This document shows, one piece after another, positions 55,793 through 64,000 of a stretch of DNA of 64,000 nt. The position numbers were made by a program, and so were the translations under genes. This DNA is from Lactococcus sp. S-13 (GTDB taxonomy: Bacteria; Bacillota; Bacilli; Lactobacillales; Streptococcaceae). The stretch spans positions 930,001 to 994,000 of the forward strand of contig NZ_SDAK01000001.1 in NCBI RefSeq assembly GCF_004210295.1, in the 5' to 3' direction. Numbering within the stretch: the first letter of the stretch is position 1; every line of letters starts with the position of its first letter. The notes under the pieces are model-generated. The model ran no database searches. It was not told the DNA's origin and worked only from the letters and a program-made list of their open reading frames with translations.

Positions 55793-57189
55793 ATGAATAA
55801 CACAACTGATTTTAACTTAAAAAAAGTCTTACCTGCAATTTTAGCAATTGCCCTTGGTATGCTTTTAGTGATGATGGATACAACCATCATGAATGTGACC
55901 CTGCCCCACCTCCAAATGGCCTTTCACCAGAACCTCTCGCACAGCCAGTGGGTCATTACTGCCTATACCTTGTCAATGGCGACCGTCATTCCCTTTGCGG
56001 GCTTTCTAGGCGACCGTTTTTCAGATAAAAAAATTTTTGCACTAGCTATCATTTTTTTCACACTAGCTTCACTTTTAGCAGCCAACGCCCACTCTCTTGA
56101 AAGTCTAATCATTTGGCGCATCGCTCAAGGACTTGCTGGTGGCGTCGTTGCTCCGATTGGGATTGGAATGTCCTTTAAAATCATTCCAATGGAAAAAAGG
56201 GGCGCAATGATGGGAATTTTAGGCTTACCAATGCTTCTGGCCCCTACAATTGGGCCTGCTCTAGCCGGTTTCTTAGTGAAATCCTTTGATTGGTCTACCG
56301 TCTTTTTAATCAATCTTCCTATTGGGATTTTAGCCTTGATTTTCGTTCTCCTTTTTCTTCCAAATTTTCCTGCCAACAAAGCCAGCCAAATTGATTTCAA
56401 AGGTGCCGCACTCTCTCCATTTGCTTTTCCCGTTCTGATTTATGGTGTCCACGTTGGCGCAGATAAAGGCTGGTCAAATCTAGGTGCACTCGGCTTTATC
56501 CTTGGGGCTTAATTCTATTGGTTTTGTTTGTCCTCGTAGAATTGCGCGTCGAAAATCCACTTTTGCACCTCCGCGCTTTTGCATTGCCTGAATTTACAAA
56601 AGGAATTTCGCTCATGTGGCTCAATCAAATTGTTGTGTTTGGTGCTATGTTGCTCGTTCCCCTTTACTTGCAAAACCTTGTCGGACTTTCCTCTGAAACC
56701 ACTGGCTTAATCATGGTTCCACAAGCTATCGCCAGCTTTTTGGGAATGGTTATCGGAGGGAGACTTTTTGATAAGTTGGGCACTAAAGCAGCCGCTCTCC
56801 CAGGGTTTGCTCTTGGGGCTTTCAGTCTCCTCCTCTTTACTCAAATCAACCCCCATTCTTCACTCCTCTTTACCATTTGCGCGATTCTTTTACTTGGTTT
56901 AGCCCAAGGCTTGGTCAATATGCAAGTCAACAACCACGCCCTTCAAGCGATTCCCCTACAAAAAATTAGTCGCGTCACACCACTGACTAATGAAATGATG
57001 CAAGTGGTCAATTCCTTTGCCATCGCCTTTCTGACTGCTTTTTTAAGTCGTCAAATGAAAATCGAAAAAACTGGCGCTTTTCTCCAAACAAATCTCACTG
57101 CCTTTCATCACACCTTTTTCCTCCTTCTTATTTTCGTCAGCGTAGGATTTATTCTGACCCTATTTTTGAAAAAGAAGGCAAATGCATAA
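55793..57189 (+). pseudogene. MFS transporter (EmrB/QacA type), frameshifted
   Basis: The first part (239 aa) opens with MMDTTIMNVTLPHLQ, TQWVITAYTL-like and the ALGPALAGFLV-like motif C, and stops at 56512 after FILGA. The second part, in the -1 frame, continues as WGLILLVLFVLVELRVENPLLHLR and reaches 57189. Restoring one base in the GGGG run at 56504-56507 joins them into a protein of about 465 residues with 14 segments. Either it is a real inactivation or a sequencing error. Confidence 0.87.
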
Positions 57190-57191
57190 AC

Positions 57192-57224
57192 AAAAAAGCC
57201 CTGTTATTTAAACAGGACTTTTTA
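57192..57224. terminator. Bidirectional terminator
   Basis: CCTGTT and AACAGG arms with A/T runs, between the MFS gene and the convergent HAD gene. Confidence 0.8.
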
Positions 57225-57248
57225 TATTCGTTTTTCATTCCCAAGCCC

Positions 57249-57935
57249 TTAAGAAACAAGGCTAGGGATTTCTAATAAATCTGCAATTTCTAAATCTGGA
57301 GTGACCATACCACTCACTTCTAAGTGTTTGGGGTTGTACCAGATTGTTTTAATTCCTGCGTTTTTACCACCTAGAATGTCGGTCGTCAACGAATCGCCAA
57401 TAATTGCAAAATCTTTTTCATCTGCTGATTCAACGTGATCAAAAACATGATTAAAGAAAGCACGCGAAGGCTTATGGTGACCCACCTCTTCACTGATAAA
57501 GATTTCTCTAAAGTATTCAGAAATCCCTGATTCAAAAATTCGTGGACGTGAAACGCGAGAGGTTCCATTGCTTACGACATACATCTCTTGATTTTTCGCC
57601 GATAGGTCATTCAAAAGCTCGTCAGCATGGCTCATTAACTCGTGACCTTGCGACAAATAAAGCTGATATTCTTCATCTACTGCCACAGGATTAAAACGCT
57701 CAGACACATTCAAAGCGTGGAAAGTACGCTCAAAGCGCGTTCCCAGCAATTCTTCACGCGAAATTTCACCCAATTCATGGCTTCGCCAAAGGGCTTTGTT
57801 TTCCCGTGAATAAATCGCCCGAGTTGCAGCAGTGTCTGGGATCTGATAATGCTCAAAAATTTTTCCTAAAGCTTCGTATTCAGCCTTGTCAAAATCCAGC
57901 AGAGTGTTGTCAATATCAAAAAGTAGTACGGTCAT
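57249..57935 (-). CDS. HAD-family phosphatase (YjjG-like)
   Basis: A 228-aa hydrolase from ATG 57935 (GGAAGAAG upstream). Motif I is FDIDNTLLDFD, motif II VVSNGTS, motif III/IV HHKPSRAFF and IIGDSLTTDILGGKNAGI. It resembles YjjG nucleotidase (dUMP/dTMP, non-canonical nucleotides). The exact substrate is unproven. Confidence 0.88.
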   Translation of the reverse strand: MTVLLFDIDNTLLDFDKAEYEALGKIFEHYQIPDTAATRAIYSRENKALWRSHELGEISREELLGTRFERTFHALNVSERFNPVAVDEEYQLYLSQGHELMSHADELLNDLSAKNQEMYVVSNGTSRVSRPRIFESGISEYFREIFISEEVGHHKPSRAFFNHVFDHVESADEKDFAIIGDSLTTDILGGKNAGIKTIWYNPKHLEVSGMVTPDLEIADLLEIPSLVS

Positions 57936-58017
57936 TCTTCTTCCTTTGCTCAGTTTATTCCTTATATTATAGCAAACTTTAGCTGATTCCCCCGCAAAGA
58001 AGACTGGAATTAAGCGC

Positions 58018-59574
58018 TCAATGTCTGAAATGACGCAAACCAGTGAAGACCATCGCAATGCCGTATTTATCACAGGCATCAATCACTTCTTGATCACGTA
58101 CAGAGCCACCTGGTTGGACAATGGCCTTGATGCCTGCCTTAGCAATCTCATCGATATTGTCGGCAAAAGGAAAGAATGCATCTGAGCCAAGCACTGAATT
58201 TTCTTGCATTTCTGGTGATTTTTCGGCTGCTGCTTCGAGTGCAATCTTGACAGAACCAACACGATTGGTTTGACCAGGTCCAACTCCGAGCGTTTGGTGA
58301 CTATTGGTCACAATGATTCCGTTTGATTTGACAAACTTGACTGCTTTCCAAGCAAATTTCAAGGCGGTCATTTGGTCTTCGGTGGGGCTTACTTTGGTTG
58401 CAGTCGTCCATTCTTCTGGATGTTCAGTGATGACATCTTGATTTTGAACCAGCAGACCGCCGAGGACACCAGTCACAAGTGGTTCGATTTTAGAATGCTC
58501 TTTTTCTGAGAAATCAACGGTGAGCAAACGAATGTTTTTCTTTTTGCTAAGGACTTCTAGCGCTTCTGTGCTATAACTTGGGGCAATGATGATTTCTAGA
58601 AAAATTTTACTCATTTTTTGAGCGGTCGCCAGATTGACTTCTCGATTTAAGACGATAATGCCACCAAAAATGGAGACAGGGTCTGCTTCATAAGCATAGT
58701 CCCAAGCCTGCTCAATATCTGCCGCCGTCCCAATGCCACATGGATTCATATGTTTGAGCGCAACTACCGTTGGTGCATCGAAATCACGAGCAATTTGCAA
58801 GGCAGCATCAGCGTCACGAACATTATTATAGCTCAACGCTTTTCCGTGAAGCTGCTGACTTTGGGCAATCGAGTACTGAGTTGGCAAGCCAGATTCGTAA
58901 AAATCAGCGCTTTGTTGTGGATTTTCACCATAGCGCATCCCTTGTTTTAATTCGTAAGTCAGGGTCAATTTTTCTGGTTTTTCATCTTCTACTGGAAATT
59001 CTGATGTCAAATATTGTGCAATCAGTGCGTCATAGCTTGCCGTGTGACGAAAAACTTTCGCTGCTAATTGCTGACGAAAAGCTAGACTTGTTTCGCCATT
59101 TTCTGCCAGTTGCGTCAGCACTTTTTCATAATCTGATGGATCACAAACAACAGTTACTGCAGCATGATTTTTAGCGGCTGAGCGCAACATTGAAGGGCCA
59201 CCAATATCAATTTTTTCAATCATTTCAGCCTGGTTGCCCCCAGCGAGCAGGGTTTCTTTGAAGGGATACAAGTTGACCACCACCAAATCAATCGGCTGAA
59301 TGCCATGTTCTTTCATTGCTTCTTGATGCGTTGGCAAATCACGTCGTCCCAGCAAAGCGCCATGAATCAAAGGGTGGAGCGTTTTTACTCGTCCATCCAT
59401 CATTTCTGGAAAACCAGTCACTTCATCAATGGCAATATTCGGAATCTCAGCTTGGTCTAAGCTGGCTTTTGTCCCGCCAGTAGAGATGATTTCCCAGCCT
59501 AATTCATGAATTTTTTGAGCCAATTCAACAATTCCTGTTTTATCTGAAACACTGATAAGCGCACGTTTTGACAT
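58018..59574 (-). CDS. purH: Bifunctional AICAR formyltransferase / IMP cyclohydrolase
   Basis: A 518-aa enzyme for the last two steps of IMP synthesis. The start [17 protein letters not shown] at 59574 has GGAGG upstream. The N-terminal IMP cyclohydrolase domain is followed by the formyltransferase domain with [11 protein letters not shown] near residue 265. Its promoter region has two PurBox sites (59681-59693 and 59732-59744). Confidence 0.97.
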   Translation of the reverse strand: MSKRALISVSDKTGIVELAQKIHELGWEIISTGGTKASLDQAEIPNIAIDEVTGFPEMMDGRVKTLHPLIHGALLGRRDLPTHQEAMKEHGIQPIDLVVVNLYPFKETLLAGGNQAEMIEKIDIGGPSMLRSAAKNHAAVTVVCDPSDYEKVLTQLAENGETSLAFRQQLAAKVFRHTASYDALIAQYLTSEFPVEDEKPEKLTLTYELKQGMRYGENPQQSADFYESGLPTQYSIAQSQQLHGKALSYNNVRDADAALQIARDFDAPTVVALKHMNPCGIGTAADIEQAWDYAYEADPVSIFGGIIVLNREVNLATAQKMSKIFLEIIIAPSYSTEALEVLSKKKNIRLLTVDFSEKEHSKIEPLVTGVLGGLLVQNQDVITEHPEEWTTATKVSPTEDQMTALKFAWKAVKFVKSNGIIVTNSHQTLGVGPGQTNRVGSVKIALEAAAEKSPEMQENSVLGSDAFFPFADNIDEIAKAGIKAIVQPGGSVRDQEVIDACDKYGIAMVFTGLRHFRH

Positions 59575-59599
59575 AAGTTCCTCCAAAATAACTTACATT

Positions 59600-59660
59600 T
59601 TTACTGACCTATTCGTCAGCATTTTTTCGCCCTGACGGAGCATCCGTCAGTATTTTCTCT
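59600..59660 (+). repeat. CTGACG-type repeat, two units upstream of purH
   Basis: ACTGACCTATTCGTCAG with CATTTTTTCG tail and CTGACGGAGCATCCGTCAG with TATTTTCTCT tail. They lie in the purH leader. Confidence 0.78.
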
Positions 59661-59669
59661 TCTCTTTTC

Positions 59670-59744
59670 ATTATAAACTTATTGTTTGGAAATAAAAAGC
59701 ACTGGTCATCTCACCAGGCTTTTTTTAATTTATTGTTCGGAAAT
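59670..59744 (-). promoter_or_regulatory. purH promoter with two PurBoxes
   Basis: On the minus strand TATAAT is at 59675-59670. ATTTCCGAACAAT (59744-59732) fits the lactococcal PurBox AWWWCCGAACWWT perfectly, and its centre is about 75 bases before the expected start of transcription. A second copy with one mismatch (ATTTCCAAACAAT, 59693-59681) lies at the -35 position. Confidence 0.82.
59694..59727 (-). terminator. Terminator after hpt
   Basis: CTGGT and ACCAG arms extended by A/T pairs, located between the two purH PurBoxes. Confidence 0.75.
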
Positions 59745-59749
59745 AAGAG

Positions 59750-60292
59750 TTAGTCTTTAATCAAAAACTCTTGGTTGAAAATTCCAATATAAGGCAATTG
59801 ACGATAGCGCTCAGCATAATCAATTCCGTAACCCACGATGAAAGCATCTGGCACTTCAAAACCGACATAATCCGCGTCAATATTAACTTTACGACCACTT
59901 GGTTTATCCAAAAGTGAAATAATTTTCACAGATTTTGCCTGACGTTCTTGCAGCAAGCCTTTGAGATAAAGCAAAGTATTTCCAGTGTCAATGATGTCCT
60001 CAACAATCAAAATATCACGTCCGTGAGCAACTGTTGACAAATCTTTCAAAATCCGAACCTCACCAGACGAAGAAATCCCGTAACCATAGCTAGTCACGTC
60101 CATAAAATCAACCTCAGCATCAATTGACAATTCTTTGAGCAAATCAACCGTAAACATGATTGACCCTTTCAAAATACCGACAACCAGTGGATTTTTTCCT
60201 TCATAGTCGCGTGAAACGACCTCTGCAAGTTCTTTCACTCGCTCAGCGATTTGTTCTCGTGTAAATAATATTTCTGTTAAATGTGGATGCAT
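59750..60292 (-). CDS. hpt: Hypoxanthine-guanine phosphoribosyltransferase
   Basis: A 180-aa purine salvage enzyme from ATG 60292 (ATGGAG ribosome site before it). The PRPP motif DILIVEDIIDTGNTL is near residue 92; LLDKPSGRK and DYVGFEVPDAFIVGYGIDY are typical. A PurBox with one mismatch lies about 76 bases before its probable transcript start. Confidence 0.96.
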   Translation of the reverse strand: MHPHLTEILFTREQIAERVKELAEVVSRDYEGKNPLVVGILKGSIMFTVDLLKELSIDAEVDFMDVTSYGYGISSSGEVRILKDLSTVAHGRDILIVEDIIDTGNTLLYLKGLLQERQAKSVKIISLLDKPSGRKVNIDADYVGFEVPDAFIVGYGIDYAERYRQLPYIGIFNQEFLIKD

Positions 60293-60323
60293 TTTTTTCT
60301 CCATTTTTTCGCAATATACTTCT

Positions 60324-60399
60324 ATTTTAGTTCATTTCAAGCTCAGCCAAAAGGATTAAATGGACTTTTTGTACTTTTTTGATTGCAACGTTCGGAAAT
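60324..60399 (-). promoter_or_regulatory. hpt promoter with PurBox
   Basis: TAAAAT at 60329-60324 as -10. ATTTCCGAACGTT (60399-60387) matches PurBox at 12 of 13 positions. The distance from its centre to the expected start is about 76 bases, as in purH. Confidence 0.68.
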
Positions 60400-60494
60400 G
60401 ACAAACGATAAGTGCGATGAACAGTATCCTCTTCAATTTAGCTTATAGTAAATCAAGCTTTCACAAAAGAACCCTCGCATAAAAATAGAAAAAA

Positions 60495-60691
60495 TGCTGA
60501 CGCAAATTTACGTCAGCAATTTCTCTCATCCAACAGGCGAAAATTTAATTTCCATCAGCATTTTTCTCACTGACGGAAAATTCGTCAGCAATTTTTCTCA
60601 CTGACGGAAAATCCGTCAGCAATTTTTCTCACTGACGGAAAATCCGTCAGCAATTTTTCTCTCTGACGGAGCATCCGTCAGCAATTTCTCC
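60495..60691 (+). repeat. Array of six CTGACG-type repeat units
   Basis: Units at about 60495-60526, 60537-60568 (decayed), 60569-60599, 60600-60630, 60631-60661 and 60662-60691. The central three are 31 bp and nearly identical: ACTGACGGAAAATCCGTCAG followed by CAATTTTTCTC. The array fills the hpt-purN gap and extends into the purN end. No gene lies in the gap. Confidence 0.92.
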
Positions 60692-61228
60692 CGCCAGAAA
60701 CGCCTTGATTACCCTTGGGTACAGTTCATACTCTGCTTCATGGACTCGCTTTTCATAAATCGCCAAATTTTCAGCAAATTCCACCGAGACTTGAGCGATA
60801 ATTTTTCCCGTATCCACACCTTCATCAACAAAATGCACCGTCACACCTAAACCTCTATTCGCTGCGTGTGACTCCTCAATCGCGTGCGCAGAACCCGCAA
60901 AATCTGGCAGAAGCGAAGGATGAATATTGATGATTTGCCCCTTAAAACCGGCCAAGAAAGTCGGCCCGATAATCTTCATATAGCCCGCAAGCACCACCAA
61001 ATCAATCTCATAGTCCTGCAAAAGCTCGACCAATTTTGTCTCGTAAGCTGCTTTATTTGCAAATTCTTTCAATTCAAAACTTTTTTGGGCAACCTCTAAA
61101 GCCTCCGCCCGTTGTAAGACAAAGGCATCTCGATGATCTGAAAACACCAATTTCACATTGTTCGGAAATTGCTCAGATAGAACTTGAAAATTTGACCCAT
61201 TTCCCGAAGCAAAAACAGCAATTCTCAT
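60647..61228 (-). CDS. purN: Phosphoribosylglycinamide formyltransferase
   Basis: A 193-aa enzyme of purine synthesis. [12 protein letters not shown] is the N-terminus; [41 protein letters not shown] contains the Asn-His-Asp catalytic set ([18 protein letters not shown]). The last about 14 codons (from GEIADGCSV to the stop) are read from repeat units, so the native C-terminus has been replaced. It overlaps purM by 4 bases. Confidence 0.95.
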   Translation of the reverse strand: MRIAVFASGNGSNFQVLSEQFPNNVKLVFSDHRDAFVLQRAEALEVAQKSFELKEFANKAAYETKLVELLQDYEIDLVVLAGYMKIIGPTFLAGFKGQIINIHPSLLPDFAGSAHAIEESHAANRGLGVTVHFVDEGVDTGKIIAQVSVEFAENLAIYEKRVHEAEYELYPRVIKAFLAGEIADGCSVREKNC

Positions 61229-62238
61229 TTGATTACAACCGCCTTATCTGTCCGTTCAATCATCTTGCCGATCTCAAAAGCTCCCAGTTCAGCCTTGATG
61301 GACTCAGCCACATCTGGTGCCACCGCAAGCACCATTCCGATTCCCATATTGAAAATCTCATACATTTCTTCATGCTTGATTTGCCCATATTTTTCAAGCG
61401 CTTGGAAAATCGGTAAAATTGGCCAAGACCCCTCAACCACCTCTGCACAAAGATTTTCGCCAAACATCCGTGGCAGATTTTCATGAAAACCACCACCAGT
61501 AATATGTGCAATTCCCTTGATTTTCCCTGCCTTGATCAAAGGCAAAAGTTCGCGTACATAAATCTTTGTCGGTGTCAAAAGTTCCTCGCCCAAAGGACGC
61601 CCCAACTCAGGTAACACCTCGTCCAAATCAAAATCCGCAAACACCTTACGCACCAAAGAATAGCCATTCGAATGAATCCCAGAAGAAGCCAAGCCCAGCA
61701 AAACATCACCAGCAGCAACGTTTTTCTCCCCATCAATCAATTGAGATTTTTCAGCCACACCCACAGCAAAACCAGCCAAATCATAATCCGCTTCACCATA
61801 CATATCAGGCATTTCGGCCGTTTCTCCACCAATCAAAGCCGCTCCTGCTTGCAAGCAACCTTCAGCCACACCAGCCACGACTTGCTCCAATTTTTCAGGA
61901 ATATTTTTCCCTGTGGCAATATAATCCAAAAAATACAACGGCTCTGCCCCAGCCGCGATAATGTCATTCACGCACATGGCCACGCAGTCAATCCCGATTG
62001 TATCATGCTTATCAGCAGCAATCGCCAGCATCAACTTCGTTCCCACACCATCTGTCCCGGAAATCAAAACCGGCTCTTTCACATCAAGCACCGAAAGATC
62101 GAAACTTCCTCCAAAACCACCAAGCGCACCCATCACACCCAAACGTTCGGTTTTAGCCACGTGTTTTTTAATACGAGCCACCACCTCATATCCTGCTTCC
62201 ACATCCACACCAGATTTTGCATATGCATTCTCAGACAC
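61225..62238 (-). CDS. purM: Phosphoribosylformylglycinamidine cyclo-ligase
   Basis: A 337-aa enzyme from GTG 62238: GGAG lies 7 bases before it, and the N-terminus [19 protein letters not shown] is the family start; an ATG at 62244 is too close to the ribosome site. [15 protein letters not shown] and [11 protein letters not shown] are the ATP-site blocks. The PurBox at 62342-62354 stands about 75 bases before the probable transcript start. Confidence 0.95.
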   Translation of the reverse strand: MSENAYAKSGVDVEAGYEVVARIKKHVAKTERLGVMGALGGFGGSFDLSVLDVKEPVLISGTDGVGTKLMLAIAADKHDTIGIDCVAMCVNDIIAAGAEPLYFLDYIATGKNIPEKLEQVVAGVAEGCLQAGAALIGGETAEMPDMYGEADYDLAGFAVGVAEKSQLIDGEKNVAAGDVLLGLASSGIHSNGYSLVRKVFADFDLDEVLPELGRPLGEELLTPTKIYVRELLPLIKAGKIKGIAHITGGGFHENLPRMFGENLCAEVVEGSWPILPIFQALEKYGQIKHEEMYEIFNMGIGMVLAVAPDVAESIKAELGAFEIGKMIERTDKAVVIK

Positions 62239-62300
62239 TGTCATTCTCCAATTTCTTGATTTATTTTCTTCTACTTCCATGTTAAATGATTTTCAAACAT

Positions 62301-62335
62301 AAAAAAAGTTTCAGCAGAAACAACTGAAACTTTTT
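62301..62335 (-). terminator. Terminator after clpB
   Basis: AAAAAGTTTCAG and CTGAAACTTTTT arms with T run on the minus strand, five bases after the clpB stop. Confidence 0.88.
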
Positions 62336-62339
62336 ACGC

Positions 62340-64000
62340 TTATTGTTCGGAAATAGATTTGATTTCAAAGTCAATCTTATCATCGACAAGTGTTACAATA
62401 ACTTTTGATTTTGGTGGAATTTTTCCTCCGATAATCAGCTTAGCTAATGGATTTTCGATGACTTTTGCCAAATAACGTTTGAGTGGACGTGCACCATACG
62501 CAGGTTCATAGGCATTTTCCGCAATCCAAACTTTTACTTCTTCACTCAACTCAAGTTGAACGTCCATTTCTTCAAGACGATGTGAAAGTTGGCTAGTCAT
62601 TTTAACGATAATATTCTTGATGTCTTCAAGTGCCAATGGTTTGAAAAGAATGGTATCATCAATCCGGTTTAGAAATTCTGGTTTGAAATGTGCCCGAAGT
62701 TGAGCCATCACGTTTTCAGTTGTTTCTTCCGAAATTTCACCATTTTCTCCAACATTATCCAGCAAATATTGCGAACCGACATTTGAAGTCATAATCAACA
62801 CGGTGTTCTTAAAGTCAACGAGAACACCTTTAGAGTCGGTCAAACGACCGTCATCCAAAACTTGCAACAAGATATTGAAGACATCGGGATGTGCTTTTTC
62901 GATTTCATCAAGTAAGATGATGGTATAAGGATTACGACGAACGGCTTCAGTCAATTGGCCTCCTTCATCGTAACCGACATATCCTGGAGGTGCTCCGACT
63001 AACCGAGAAACTGAGTGTTTTTCCATATATTCACTCATGTCAATCCGAACCATATGTTCTTCTGAATCGAAGAGATTTTCAGCCAAAGCTTTCGCAAGCT
63101 CCGTCTTACCTACCCCAGTTGGCCCGAGGAAGAGGAATGAGCCAAGTGGACGGTTAGGGTCTTGAATGCCTGCACGCGCACGGATAATGGCATCAGATAC
63201 AGCTTCAACAGCTTCATCTTGTCCGACGACCCTTTGATGCAGTGTTTCTGGTAAGTGAAGTAATTTTTCACGTTCACCTTCAACCAATTTGGTAATCGGA
63301 ATACCTGTCATCCGTCCAACCACTTCGGCGATTTGTTCTTCAGTGACTGATTCTTGAACTAAGGATAAATCATCTGATTTTGCTTTTTCTTCAATGGCCT
63401 TGAGGTCTTTTTCAAGCTCTGGAATTTTACCATAACGCAGAGCGGCTGCTTTTTCTAAGTCGCCTTCGTTTTGAGCTTCTTCCAATTCGTGGCGGGCGTG
63501 TTCTAATTCATTTCGTTTTTCAGAAATGTTGCCCACTTCTTTTTTCTCAGCTTCCCATTGCGCTTTGAGTTGATTATTTTCTTCTCGAAGTTCAGCAATT
63601 TCACCACGTATAATTTCAAGACGTTTCTTAGAAGCATCATCTCGTTCTTTTTTGAGGGCCGCTTCTTCAATTTCTAATTGCATCAAGCGACGATTGGCTT
63701 GGTCAAGTTCAGTTGGCAGGGAATTCATTTCTACACGAATGGTTGCACTGGCTTCATCGACCAAATCAATGGCTTTGTCAGGCAGGAAACGGTCGGTGAT
63801 GTAGCGATTTGACAGGGTTGCTGCTGCAACAAGAGCATTATCATGAATGGTCACTCCATGGTGGATTTCAAAACGTTCTTTTAGACCACGCAAGATTGAA
63901 ATCGTATCTTCAACAGTAGGTTCAGTAACCAATACCTTTTGGAAACGACGTTCAAGTGCTTTATCTGTTTCCATGTATTTACGATATTCATCCAAGGTCG
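62340..64000 (-). CDS. clpB: ATP-dependent chaperone ClpB, 5' part outside window
   Basis: The C-terminal 553 residues of a disaggregase. It begins in [20 protein letters not shown] of the first AAA domain, continues with the coiled-coil M domain (about residues 90-200 of the visible part), then the second AAA domain: Walker [16 protein letters not shown], Walker [12 protein letters not shown], and [17 protein letters not shown] pore loop. The frame is open to the window edge. A ClpC-type tail is absent, and the M-domain size fits ClpB. Confidence 0.93.
   Translation of the reverse strand, partial: TLDEYRKYMETDKALERRFQKVLVTEPTVEDTISILRGLKERFEIHHGVTIHDNALVAAATLSNRYITDRFLPDKAIDLVDEASATIRVEMNSLPTELDQANRRLMQLEIEEAALKKERDDASKKRLEIIRGEIAELREENNQLKAQWEAEKKEVGNISEKRNELEHARHELEEAQNEGDLEKAAALRYGKIPELEKDLKAIEEKAKSDDLSLVQESVTEEQIAEVVGRMTGIPITKLVEGEREKLLHLPETLHQRVVGQDEAVEAVSDAIIRARAGIQDPNRPLGSFLFLGPTGVGKTELAKALAENLFDSEEHMVRIDMSEYMEKHSVSRLVGAPPGYVGYDEGGQLTEAVRRNPYTIILLDEIEKAHPDVFNILLQVLDDGRLTDSKGVLVDFKNTVLIMTSNVGSQYLLDNVGENGEISEETTENVMAQLRAHFKPEFLNRIDDTILFKPLALEDIKNIIVKMTSQLSHRLEEMDVQLELSEEVKVWIAENAYEPAYGARPLKRYLAKVIENPLAKLIIGGKIPPKSKVIVTLVDDKIDFEIKSISEQ
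62342..62354 (-). promoter_or_regulatory. PurBox in the last codons of clpB
   Basis: ATTTCCGAACAAT, a perfect PurBox, covers the last codons and stop of clpB. It lies upstream of the terminator and of the purM promoter (TTTAAC near 62286-62281). Confidence 0.75.

Noticed and set aside
57249-58082. 277-aa version of the HAD protein
   Set aside because: The first 49 residues come from the promoter/terminal region after purH; motif I starts directly after the ATG at 57935.
60495-60691. CRISPR-like array
   Set aside because: The units are adjacent copies of one hairpin element with no unique spacers, and no cas gene is present.
61566-62302. Plus-strand frames of up to 195 aa opposite purM
   Set aside because: Gln/His/Ser/Pro-rich shadows of purM without ribosome sites.
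1-64000. tRNA or rRNA genes
   Set aside because: No cloverleaf-like or rRNA-like stretch was noticed in any gap; a covariance-model scan would be needed to exclude small RNAs.

Overview
The window is a chromosomal segment of a low-GC Gram-positive bacterium, almost certainly a Lactococcus. The evidence is an 809-bp ISS1-type element, the pyrR-pyrP-pyrB-carA operon behind a PyrR attenuator, a class 1A (PyrDA-type) dihydroorotate dehydrogenase, PurBox sites in front of purine genes, and CovR/CovS-like regulators. The species cannot be fixed from the sequence alone. About two thirds of the genes lie on the minus strand.

Region 1-7695 is a prophage remnant on the minus strand. Read in transcription order it holds a truncated phage gene, small and large terminase, portal, minor head protein, a DUF2829/Tad2-like protein, scaffold, an 81-aa acidic protein, major capsid, head-tail connector, and a head-closure protein cut by the window edge. 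The capsid gene ends in a CCC-TAA slip site followed by a hairpin, and an out-of-frame Ig/FN3-like segment lies directly behind it. This looks like programmed +1 frameshifting. An ISS1 copy (7696-8504) joins the prophage directly to chromosomal DNA before queA, with no target duplication.

Region 8505-35000 is core chromosome: queA, obg, a division/wall block (murD-murG-divIB), amtB-glnK with GlnR and CodY sites, a CovRS-like two-component system, yceD, rpmE2, a secreted nuclease, a polytopic membrane protein, the pyrimidine operon, an ArsR/CDF metal-efflux pair, proB-proA, thyA, an orphan bacteriocin-immunity gene and pyrDA.

Region 35000-64000 holds msrA, an Uup-type ABC-F ATPase, a LysR regulator near a metal-dependent dehydrogenase, a two-gene cassette (DUF1906-type wall-active protein plus membrane protein), pepD, cca, dapB, a DegV gene, trmD-rimM, and several regulator/transporter pairs (SDR/TetR, MarR/MFS, TetR/MFS). 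A purine set follows (purH, hpt, purN-purM with PurBoxes), then the 3' part of clpB. An alpha/beta-hydrolase gene and one MFS gene each carry a single-base frameshift.

The chromosomal part, but not the prophage, contains a dispersed repeat family: a CTGACG...CGTCAG hairpin with a CATTTTCTCT-like tail, in 31-bp and 41-bp units, at about 14 loci. Most copies sit at gene ends. In a few genes they supply the last codons and the stop.
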